Source of the DNA: Orychophragmus violaceus
Lineage: Eukaryota > Streptophyta > Magnoliopsida > Brassicales > Brassicaceae
Direction of reading: 5' to 3'
NCBI GenBank assembly: GCA_030180135.1
Contig: CM058239.1
Span: forward strand, 111,695,318 to 111,759,317
DNA length: 64,000 nt
Shown here: positions 22,740-33,000 of the stretch, piece after piece
Numbering within the stretch: the stretch's first letter is position 1
Layout: each line of letters begins with the position of its first letter
Notes under the pieces: generated by a model
What the model saw: only the letters and a program-made list of their open reading frames with translations
Told to the model about the DNA's origin: nothing
Databases searched by the model: none
Made by a program: the position numbers and the translations under genes

Positions 22740-23254
22740 GAGTTGTCTAGATTGGTGTTGAATTGTTTATGTTAATCTCCCGCTCGTCTCACTGTCTATA
22801 TAATCTTGAAGCTTTCTCTATGCATGTGAATCTCTTCTTCGGAAAGCCTTTGCAATCACCTGCAAGTGAAAACACTAATCAGAGATTTATCATCAATAAT
22901 TCAAAAGCTACCCGTACAGACATCTTCTTGAGTTTATCATTTGCTGAAAACCTCTTCATGCGATTCAACACAGTTGTCTAGCTGTGTATCTGGTGCATTT
23001 CCTTCGTCCCTTATCCATGAATGGCCTGATAAAAATAAACCAAGATTAAGTTCCATATATGATTAAACTATATGGACTTTCATGATTCTATAGACTTACG
23101 CAAGACTTGCTGGGCAGTGAGTCTTTTGTTTGCGGTTTCGTTAGAGCATCTTTCTGACCTGATCTTTTTGCGCTTTCAGATGCTCGTGGCCAAGGATCTA
23201 AGGAAAAATAAAGCTCACCTTCGTGAACATCATCGACGATTTCTTCTGCCGTTT
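22740..23254 (-). pseudogene. calcium-dependent protein kinase (CDPK) fragment
   Basis: Three exon-like blocks with GT-AG borders read on the minus strand. Block 1 (23254-23100) starts after a GCAG acceptor with ETAEEIVDDVHEGEL and SLDPWPRASESAK, the end of a CDPK kinase domain, and ends with LTAQQVL at a GTAAG donor. Block 2 (23025-22912) has HSWIRDEGNAPDTQLDN followed by the autoinhibitory junction VLNRMKRFSANDKLKKM. Block 3 (from 22859) begins VIAKAF and then decays where the EF hands should be. Exon junctions fall where CDPK genes have them. One-base and two-base frameshifts (in block 1 after SAK, in block 2 after LDN) and stops disable it. The kinase N-lobe is missing. It lies near the SAUR fragment on the same strand. 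Confidence 0.85.
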
Positions 23255-26200
23255 CTGCTTAATTTGATACACACATGAAACACATAAATTTCTCCGGTTG
23301 ATATTTATAAGCCTGTGTGAATGTAAAGCATTTTATTTAGAATTAAGAGTCACAGGTATTTGGCCTACCTTTACTTATTTGGGACGCACAATAGCCTTTA
23401 TGCGTCACTACTACGCTTCTCATTCCTGGTCATCTCCTTCCCCTGCATTAAATCAGTGGTTAAACTCATCTCCTGAAGCAAGAAACGAATCAATCAGGTA
23501 GGAAAGAAGAAGCTGCTAACATGATTAAAGAAGGAAAAATAATATTTACTTACGTATCCTCATGGCAAAGAAGCATGCAATCCTCAGTTTGGGTATGGTA
23601 GGAGGGAGGTAAACGTTGCTAGAGAATCTTTTGATATGAAAAGGTTTCCATTCAAGATTTGTTAAAAACCACTTCCTAATAATGAACAACATTGTCTGAA
23701 GAACCAAGCATTGTTACCTAATCAATATATCTCACAAATCGCCGAGAACAATTGCGAAGTAACTTGGTATCATGATAAATAGGTTGTCGTTAAACCAGAT
23801 TTGGATGAAGCCGAAGAGAAAGCGACACTATTCTATGAATTCGCATGATACATAGACTAATGAAGAACAACATTGTAGAAGAAAGGTTTGAAGAGGCGTA
23901 TCAAGATATATAAAAAAGGAGAGTGTAAAGAGAAGAAGCCACGTTTACCCTCAATTCCAGAGTGTAATATGCCAAGGCCAAACCAATAGAGATATATGTT
24001 GACAGGTATTAGATCATACACGTCGAGATACACGGGTGTTACACCGGAGTCTCCAATGATCTCTTCTTCCTTCTCCTAGCTTAAACATAAGCTTCAGCTC
24101 AGACAAAAGACCCGCATTTTACACGAATCACCAACCACTGTCTCTCCCAATTCAAAGCCAAGATCAGACAATTGTTTTTCCTCTTAAATATCTGCAGAAA
24201 GAGAAGTACAATAAACAATCTATTATTCCGCAACTGGTTCAACTAATCTGAAATCAAGAACTTTTGTATGTGGCCTTATTCCCATTAGGTACATGAAATC
24301 TCAAGAAACTAAAAGAATTTCACACCTTAGCCTCCTATGACACTCCATAAGCTGAGCTTGGAAGATCGCTACTTGATTACTCAGACCCTGTCGTGTGGTC
24401 AAGGCTAACAATGACTTTAGCCAAGAGACACAGAGAAGCTTTAAAATTTATCTTAAAAAAAAAAAATTCAAGAACCAATGATTGTCGATCCTTACCTCAA
24501 TAGTTTGATCTCTGCAGGATAGAGAAGACAACATCTCAGATATCTTAGACAAACATCTTATAAATGACAAAATATACGGAATACTTAAGAACTCATGGGA
24601 AGTGCCTTGCTCCTAAAAAACTCATGTATATTTACATAAGGATAAAGCTTCTTGAAAGTCTTCTTAATGCCTGTAATCGAGTAAAACAAATAAGCTCAGA
24701 TTTGTGTTAAAAAAAAAAGGACAACAAAAAGTCAATGAGAAAGGACGGTGTACGCGATTGCAACGCAATCATATGAGGAATGTGTTCGTATGTAATACAA
24801 AAGAGGTATGTCCCCGAAACATACATAATTAGGGATTTTTTTAGTAAATATGAAAACACTTAAATCAAGATATAAACCCAGAATCAAAGAACGGAGTTTA
24901 GAGAAAGTAAAAAACAAATCCAAAGCCCAATCATATGAGGAATGACCTCAAAACCTTTAGCAAAATTGAGCCCCACAAAGAAATTCAAAATTGAGAGAGC
25001 TCTTTCTCGGACATTACACAGAAATCTAATCCATAGAGAGAATATGAGAGCTTACATGAGAATCTGGGAATTGTGGAGAGATGGATTAGAAGACAAGAGA
25101 TTCGAATTTGGTGGAGGCGAAGTTAAGGAGTATGAGAAAGACATCGAACATAAGAAGTGAGAAATTGTTGAATTTTGACTTTTCTTGAGAGAGAGCAAAG
25201 TAAAATCGTCGGGCAGAGAATCGGAGGTGAAGGAGGAAGGTGGAGGATGTAGTAAATGAGAAGAATTGAATCATGAAAATGAAATGAAGTATGATTAAAG
25301 AATCTGAAGAGTTAGGGTCTGTAACGGTGATTTGTGGTGTATGAGGAGGTGGCTTTCGTTATCAGTGGGGAAGGAGGGTGAAGGAAAGGCAAACGTCTAG
25401 ACTGAATTGTGTATTTGGGCTGAGTTATAATTTGTCTCGACGATTAAATCTAAAACAATGGGCTTGTCTCGAGGTCCAGTTTCTCTTAGAAAAGTTGGTG
25501 ACGTGGCAGTTTGTATGGAGAGAGCATCCGTGGTTCTATTACGTCCGTGGACTTTTTATAATTTGTGATGTAGCCAATCTTGTGTTGACTTTTTTTTATA
25601 GATGTTTTCCTTCTTGACAAAGTATAGTAATTATTGTGTGTTGTTTTTTTAGAAGTTTTGAAAGTTGGCTACAACATATATTAATATGTTTATTTATCTT
25701 GTTGTTTGAATTATATGCTAAAAGTTCGTGCAATATAGATTTTCGTGTCCGCACCCAAAGAATTCGAATATTTTGGCTAATTGGAGTTTTCATTGTTTCT
25801 GAGGTTATACAAAATGCTTGTTCAACTAAAAAACCACTTACAATATTTATCCAATCTTTTTTTAAGTAATATCAATATATAAGCAGATTTAAATATACGT
25901 AGATTATGAACACTGTGTGTTTACTGGAATGTCTTCCTTCTCACCCTTCATGTTTCTCATGTTATGTCCTACACGATTGCCTTGCAATTGAATTTTAAAA
26001 TGTGATCAGTACGTTCTTACATGATTATCTCTTAACTAATTTATTTTTTAATTTTTTTATTCATATAAAATTTACATATTTTTGTGTTATTCATTCCTGC
26101 TTGATATTTCTCTTTAAGTTAGCTTAGTTAATATTTTCTGTTTTGTATTTCTAAGTTTCATATTTTTCTTTTATAATTATTGAATTTTAGTTTTTTTTTG

Positions 26201-26338
26201 TGTTTTTCAGTAGTATACTATTTCTTTTTTTGTACTCATTAGTTGAGAAACTCTTAACTATTTTATTTGTATATATTTTGTATTTTATTAATATAAAAAT
26301 TACACATTTTAAGTTTTATGTGGTCCATTTTTACTTAA
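23255..26338. other. gene-poor region with possible decayed exons on the minus strand
   Basis: I recognise no family here. On the minus strand a few short exon-like blocks with good GT-AG borders occur: about 24684-24640, a small one near 24505-24520 (DQTIE between CTGCAG and GTAAG), and one near 24387-24325 that reads GLSNQVAIFQAQLMECHRRL, a coiled-coil-like segment. The sequence at 24960-25420 read on the minus strand looks like a plant 5' leader with a pyrimidine-rich start. From 25550 to 26338 it is AT-rich. These blocks may belong to one decayed gene; confidence in that is low. Confidence 0.3.
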
Positions 26339-26637
26339 GCCGTGTTCTTTTTGAAGACGCAGCGGCAGCGTCAGCCGTACAAAAATAGCGTGAAATTTTA
26401 TGTTAATTGAAACACATGATCTTTGCAAGCATGGAAGAAGGTTATTGTGGGATACTCTACGTCAGAGTTAGGTGTCGCCGTAAAATTGCAGCGGCAAGCA
26501 AGGAATTAAATAGATTGAAGTAATATGTTTGCCGCTGCGTTCATCTCAACATATCGCCGGTGCTGAATTTGTGCTTGTGATACTGCTTTTTATATTGACG
26601 TTGACGCTACCGCTGAGTCTTGGAAAAGAACACACTC
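26339..26637. mobile_element. Tourist/PIF-Harbinger-like MITE, 299 bp
   Basis: Imperfect terminal inverted repeats of about 35 bp (left GTGTTCTTTTTGAAGACGCA, right arm reads GTGTTCTTTTCCAAGACTCA on the minus strand) are flanked by TTAA on both sides (26335-26338, 26638-26641), consistent with a TWA-type duplication. The inside is GC-richer than the flanks and repeats GCAGCGGCA-like units. There is no coding capacity. Confidence 0.75.
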
Positions 26638-26641
26638 TTAA

Positions 26642-27860
26642 TATTCCTCTTTAGTATAACTTAAGTCAAAATTGTTTTATGTTGTATATTTTGTATTTCT
26701 GAGTTTATATTTTGTTTTTGTAACTATTTCATTTTAGACTATATTCTTTATGTTTTTTTCTTTAGTATTTTTTCCGTTATTTCTACTCTTCGGTCGAGAA
26801 ACTCTTAATTATTTATTTTATTATTTTCATATTTTCTGAATATAAAAACTACACATTTTATATTTTTTGTGATCCCTTCATACTTGATATTCTTCTTTAT
26901 GATAGCTTACGAAAAAAATATTTTATGTTGTTTGTTTTATACTTCTAATTGTATTTTATTATATAATTACTTAATTTTTAGATTACATTCTTTTATATTT
27001 TTTTAGTAATATAATATTACTCTTTTCGTTTATTTTATTATTATTTTATTTGTATCTATTTTGATTTTTTCGTTACATAAATGTTATATATTTTAGATTT
27101 TTTTTGGGTTCATTTGTACTTGATATTCTTCTTAGATATAGCTTAAGTAATTTATTTTTGTTGGCCAAATCAGTATGTTCATTATCCTTTTTAAGCCGTG
27201 AAAATATTTTTTTGTTACACATCTAGACTTTGTATTTCTATTTGTTTCCATAGATCTGGCATTTTTTTGTCTTCTTTAGTCCATTTGCATTTGATAGTTC
27301 TCCTTCATATGGTTTTAGTAAATATTAGTTTTTGTTATATGGACTCATTTCTAAATTAGCTCGCATATTAGCTCAAGTTAGCTTTGACAACATTTCCACC
27401 GGAAGAAACTAACGAATCGAAGCTTGCATCTTTACCTATTAGAATCAAATCAATCAACTTTTTTGGGAACAGCAGAAAAGCAATAGCAAATCTCAGAAGC
27501 ATTCTAGCATGAATAACCAGGTGCATGATGTTTTGAAGAATAGTGATCTTCATAAAACTTAATAAGCCCACTCGTTGTATGCATTCCTTTCGTTTGGGGT
27601 CGTACATGAAGCGTATCCATGTTTCCTGCGCACAAATCTCACCTTTTTAACATGAGAAAAGGATTGGAGTCACAAATGACTATTCATATGCATCATGATA
27701 AATATCATTCCATGAACGACATTCATAGCAAAAATTAGTGGAAAATTAGAATATAGGCATGTGCTATATCTTACTGTTGCCTCTCTTCAATATTGGAGAC
27801 AGCCTCTCTCGAATCCTCTGAGGAACTCTCGTCACGGTCGGAGGAATCTCCGTTGAGATT
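26642..27860. other. AT-rich stretch, no supported gene
   Basis: 26642-27360 is very AT-rich and repeats phrases such as GATATTCTTCTTTA(T/G)A and ATTTTATTTGTATCTATTTTG several times, suggesting diverged tandem copies. At 27368-27625 a minus-strand frame (MYDPKRKECIQRVGLLSF) after a GCGCAG acceptor-like site may be an exon of unknown kind. Confidence 0.45.
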
Positions 27861-27869
27861 TCAAGAGCG

Positions 27870-29227
27870 ATCGCTTCTCCTCGATCTTTCTCCATCGTCT
27901 CGATTCAAGCATTATTTGTGCAGGTACCTTGACCTCCAAACGAAGGGAGCAACTGTTGGCAACTGTATCTTATCGGGAGGCAACCTGTGGCCGAGGTCTA
28001 ATGAAGGGTTCTTAATCAAATTCTTTATGGTCGCTCCATGAGCTGTGGCACTTGCAACTAACCGTATTCCACGCTCTGCTATTGTACTTGCAGCCATGGT
28101 TTCAAGTTTAGTTCCAATCACAATCACAATCATAATCACAATCAATAATAATCATCAGTAATCACATTCTCAGTTTTGTACTGCTTCTATCAGTACCTGA
28201 ATGTAAGAAAATTGTAAAACATAAAACAGTGCACGAAAACAAAGTTGAAGCTATCTACTAAACCTTGTGTTGCATGTCGGAGTTAGGGACTTGCATCCGC
28301 CTAGCATTGCCTATCCCTGGATGAGGTATATCACCATCACCATTCACCACCAATCTCATTCGAAGTATCAACAATCATCACTCTCTTCTCGTAGTCATTT
28401 CCTAGCTTTCGTGCTACCTCCCTGCTAATAGCAACGATGATCAAATCAATGCTGTAAAAGGAACAATGAGAAGAGTTAAAGAAACTAACACGAACCTAAT
28501 GATTGTAGTTTTACCCACACATGGTGGACCAATAAGAAACAAAGAGTTCCCATCTTGGACAAGATCACGCAGCAGTTTGGCGCTTTCTCGAACAGATCGA
28601 CCTACACGGAAAGTTAAGCCAATAATTTCTCCCTTCCGATTCCTTATGGAACTATTCCGATGCAACGTCTGGCTGATTCCAGCTCGATTATCATTAGTGA
28701 ACTCTACAACCTGAGAAATTTCATGGTCTTATTAAGCATCTATATAGATGTTTCATCTCTACAGGAGACATCAAATTCAAGATCCTTAACCCTAACAACG
28801 GCTTCGAGATGATTAAAAAATCTCCATAAGAGATCGCGCCAGAGGCTTTCGACCTAAATCCAACACTACCTCTATGATTTCACTAATTTCGGGGTGCTCC
28901 TCCAGTGTCCTCCGTATCTCCTTTGGTACCAGCACCACCAGACAGCGTAATTCGTCATCCAAGTGGTCTTCATCTTCTAATTCCGGAACTGCGATAAGAG
29001 ACGAATGAAGATTGATCAGTGGGATGAGAAGAGAATCGAATGTCGGGACTTACGGAGGCGAACGTGGGAAGCCAAACGATATGAGTTTCCCCTTGAGAGA
29101 AAACCACAACTGCCGTTTCGTCTACTCCTCCCTCGGCGGCTCCTTCGCCGGTCTTAGCCTCGAGCTTTACTTGGACTGGCCAAAGAGTTAACAGGAGGAT
29201 TGGAAATGGTAATGACAGCAACACCAT
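27870..29227 (-). pseudogene. Ycf45/SpoIIIAA-like P-loop NTPase gene, decayed
   Basis: On the minus strand an ATG at 29227 opens MVLLSLPFPI and a first exon ending near 29056 at a GTAAG donor. A TCGCAG acceptor leads to PELEDEDHLDDELRCLVVLVP and IIEVVLDLGRKPLAR. Further on are VVEFTNDNRAGI, the ring-interface phrase RKGEIIGLTFRVGRSVRES, a Walker A motif (GPPCVGKTT, about 28510-28536), MIVDTSNEIGG and, near 28080-27960, TMAASTIAERGIRLV followed by TAHGATIKNLIKNPSL. This is the order in plant nuclear homologues of Ycf45/SpoIIIAA AAA-type ATPases. Frameshifts (after NEIGG, and near 28820 after LARSLMEIF), stops and a lost C-terminus show that it is inactive. The conserved second Gly of the P-loop (GPPGVGKT) is Cys here. 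Intron phases look inherited, so it is a genomic copy and not a retrocopy. Confidence 0.8.
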
Positions 29228-29627
29228 CGTTCCCTGCTTCCAACTTCACTCCAATCTTATTCGCCATCGCTTAACAACCCAAGTTTCACTTACATTATGC
29301 GTTTTTCGAAAGCTTGTAGTTCTTAACCTGACTTGGCCACCTGGGAATGTGAAGGATTTTGGGAGTTTTTGAGGAAGCGTAAGTAGCCATGTGAATACAG
29401 AGGAGTTGGATGTCGGTTTTAGATGAGGAAGAAAGAATTAGAACCGTCAGAACATTGTAGAATTTTTGGGCCATTTCTGTAGAAGATTTTCGTTGAAGCC
29501 CATCAGTTTTAGTTGATAATATGGACAAGTGGCATAACTAAATAAATGGAGAGAAAAGCTCCCATTATATAGAAGATTATGCACACAAAAGGCCAAAGGT
29601 TTACAATTTGGTTTTGGGTTAGGTTTT
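29228..29627. other. flank of the NTPase pseudogene
   Basis: No coding pattern recognised. It probably includes the former promoter and leader of the minus-strand NTPase copy. Confidence 0.4.
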
Positions 29628-29717
29628 TTTTTTTTTTAACACTGAGCTATTTTATTGATTGAAAGACCCATTGGGCAAGGCAGGAAATACAGAAATGCAG
29701 GATGCAAGTAAGTACAA
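29628..29717 (-). mobile_element. 90-bp 5'-truncated LINE insertion
   Basis: The insert begins with a poly-T run (a poly-A tail on the minus strand) and is flanked by an 18-bp perfect duplication GGTTTTGGGTTAGGTTTT (29610-29627 and 29718-29735). In its sense direction it ends TCAGTGTTAAAA, like the complete LINE at 30091-34975. Only about 75 bp of element 3' end was copied, as is common in target-primed reverse transcription. Confidence 0.87.
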
Positions 29718-29735
29718 GGTTTTGGGTTAGGTTTT

Positions 29736-30090
29736 GGTTTTGGTTTTGAGTCCAGTATAGCAAGAAAAAATATATTAGTTTATCTTGTATTTAAGGTATT
29801 TGCCACAGTATAGCAAGAACAAAAAATATTATTTTATCACATACGTATTTTTTTCTGAAAACCGTAGGAATTCCAAATCTTCAATTAATAATCTTCTATA
29901 TCAAATAAGATTTGAACCTGCCGTACAAGTAAACAACTTTTTGTATTAGCAGTAGACCACTATACATTTGGTGATTCGTATCCTTTCGAAATAAGAATAT
30001 ATGAACTGTTTGTCCGTCAACGGCCGTGGCAATATGAAAATATGTAAATATCATTTGAAAATTTAGATGGATGCTAAATTAGACACAAAA
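29736..30090. other. short AT-rich flank
   Basis: No coding pattern. It ends with the left copy of the LINE target duplication TAAATTAGACACAAAA (30075-30090). Confidence 0.6.
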
Positions 30091-33000
30091 CAGAATACAG
30101 ACGGGTCTTTGTCTCCGACGAATTGATGGTCTTCGTCTCCGGCGAACTGGTGGTCTTCGTCTCCGGCGAAAGCAACTTCATCTCCAGCAAAAGGGCTTCT
30201 TCTACAACAGCTTCTTCTTCCCGTTGTCGTCGATTCTCTGCTCCCCAACTTGGATCGTTCTCTCCGTGCCAGATCGAAGCTCTGGGTTATCTCTCCCAAC
30301 GCCCGCAGCTCTCCGACTCCGTGCTTGTCGAGTTACCCTCCACCGTCTCTCTCCCGTAAGTATCCCTTTCCTCCAGAGATTAACATGTTCAGCTTCCGGT
30401 TTACTTTCTTCGGACTTGGGCTTGGATATCTCCGGACAAAAGGGTAGTGTGCTTTCCTATTTCTGTGGTTCCGATAGTGTTGGGATAAAGTTTTCCTATC
30501 GACGACACGAGATTCGACGACTCGAGAGCAGGCAGTTAAGAGCATAGCTGAAGATCACAGCCTTCTCTCAACAAACGAGGATCCATTACCCCGACTCTTC
30601 GGTGGCTTCCGGTTTGAAGCCGCTTCCATCCCAATGAGTATACTGAGTTGGAACTGTCAAGGTGCGGGTAGCACTGAGACAGTTCAAAGAATTCGGAAGC
30701 TACGGCGTACATACTTTCCGGATTTTGTGTTTTTGAGTGAAACAAAGCAGCAGTTTAGTTTCATTAACGGCTTAAAGGATTCTTTAGGGTATGACGGTCT
30801 GGTGACAGTAGAGCCGAGAGGTTTAAGCGGCGGGTTGGCAGTGATGTGGAAGAACAGTTACAAGGTGGCAGTGATTTCGAAGGATTCGAGAGTGATTGAC
30901 TTGGAAATCAGTATAGGCTCTTTAACTTTCTTTTTGAGCTGCGTGTATGGTGATCCAGTAAGAGAGAGGAGACAAGCAGTTTGGGACCAATTATCTCTGA
31001 TTGGTCTCAACCGGGATGCAGCTTGGATTTTAGTAGGGGACTTTAACGAGCTTATGCACAACGAGGAAAAGCTCGGAGGTCCAACACGCAGAGAAGCTAC
31101 CTTCTGGGGCTTTCGAGACATGGCAGAGACATGTAAAATCAGAGAGTTACGAAGCTCAGGGAACAGTCTCTCATGGGCAGGTTGGAGGGACAGAGTTTGG
31201 ATCCAGTGCAGACTGGATCGCAGTTTTGGTAACGACGAATGGTTCAGGCTATTTCCTCGATCCCAAATGGAATACTTGGGGATGTGGGCATCTGACCACA
31301 GACCAATTAAAATAGCATTCTCACTGGAAGTTGAGAATCAAGACAAAGGCAGATTTTACTTCGATAGAAGAATGTTATCAAGAGAAGGTTTTGAAGAAGT
31401 GGTAAGAAGAGGCTGGTGGAATGAACATAATTCTGGTGTTACTGTGATGGATCGAATCGCAGGATGCAGAAAGGAACTCGCTCAATGGAAAAAGAATTCT
31501 GATATGAACTCTAAAGATAGAATGCTCAGACTTCAGATTGCACTGGAAGGAGAGATTTCGAAGACCAGACCGGATCCTGCTCTCATGAGACATCTACGGC
31601 AGGAACTTGCTTTCGCACACAGGGAGGAAGAAGCATTCTGGCGCCAGAAATGCCAAGAGCAATGGCTCAAGGAAGGCGACAGTAACACCCCGTTCTTCCA
31701 TAACTGTGTTAAGGTTCGGAAAATCAAAAACAAAGTTCTTATGCTACTTGATACTGAAGGCAATGAACATTTCTCTGAAGGAGCGAAAGGCCATATTGCA
31801 GTGGAATTTTATAGAGACTTATTTATGAGTTCCAATCCTGCTGATCTTGAAACCTTGTTTCTCAACTTACAGCCAAGAGTTTCAGGGGACATGAATGAAG
31901 TGCTGACGGCACTAGTCACACCAGAGGAGATTAAAGATGCAGCATTTTCGGTCAAGGGTAGTAGCGCTCCTGGTGAAGATGTATTGACAGGAGTATTCTA
32001 CCAAAAATGTTGGCACATCGTGGGAGAATCAGTAACGGAAGAGGTTCTAGATTTCTTTCACTCTGTCGTGTTACCACGGGGATGGAACCACACACATATC
32101 AGTCTCCTGCCAAAGGTTACCAACCCATCCAGGATGACCGAGATGAGACCAATTAGCCTCTGTTCTGTCCAATATAAAATCATCTCCAAAATTCTGTGTA
32201 ACCGACTTAAAAGATTTCTCCCTGAGCTCATATCGGAAACCCAAGGTGCGTTTGTTTCAGGAAGGCTTATCTCTGATAATATCCTTATAGCACATGAGAT
32301 GGTGCACGGTCTACGCACTAATGAAAAGGTCTCTCGGAATTTCATGGCGGTCAAAACCGACATGTCAAAGGCCTATGATCGGGTGGAATGGTCCTTTTTA
32401 GAGGTGCTGTTGGAACGATTAGGTTTTGACAGAGTTTGGGTCAGATGGGTTATGGCATGTGTTAACTCAGTAACATACTCGGTGTTGCTTAATGGGCGAA
32501 CTCATGGCTTCATCAAACCCGAGCGTGGGATCAGGCAAGGTGATCCTTTATCTCCGTTTCTCTTCATTCTCGCAGCTGAGGCGTTGGTACACTGCCTAAA
32601 CAATGCTGCACAGGCAGGCGATCTCCATGGGATCTCTGTAAGCTCTCCGGGTCCTTCGGTACACCATTTATTGTTTGCAGACGATAGTTTACTTATGTGC
32701 CAGGCCTCGGAGGAAGAAGCATTAGCAATTGTGAACTGCTTAAAGTTATACGGCGATGCATCAGGCCAAATGATTAATCATACCAAATCCTCAATCATTT
32801 TTGGAGCTAAGGTAGAGGATACTCGTAAAGCTCAGATTAAGACTATCTTGGGTATAGATAAGGAAGGTGGGGAAGGAACATATCTGGGACTGCCGGAATG
32901 TTTCAGTGGTTCTAAAAAGCAACTGTTGAGCTTTGTTCAGGAAAAACTACAAGCGCGAGTCAATGGTTGGTTTGCCAAGGCACTCTCCCATGGAGGTAAA

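Noticed and set aside
30063..30547. Overlapping frames on both strands at the LINE 5' end, possibly an ORF1
   Set aside because: They come from the tandem GC-richer leader units and have no RRM or zinc-knuckle motif expected of ORF1.
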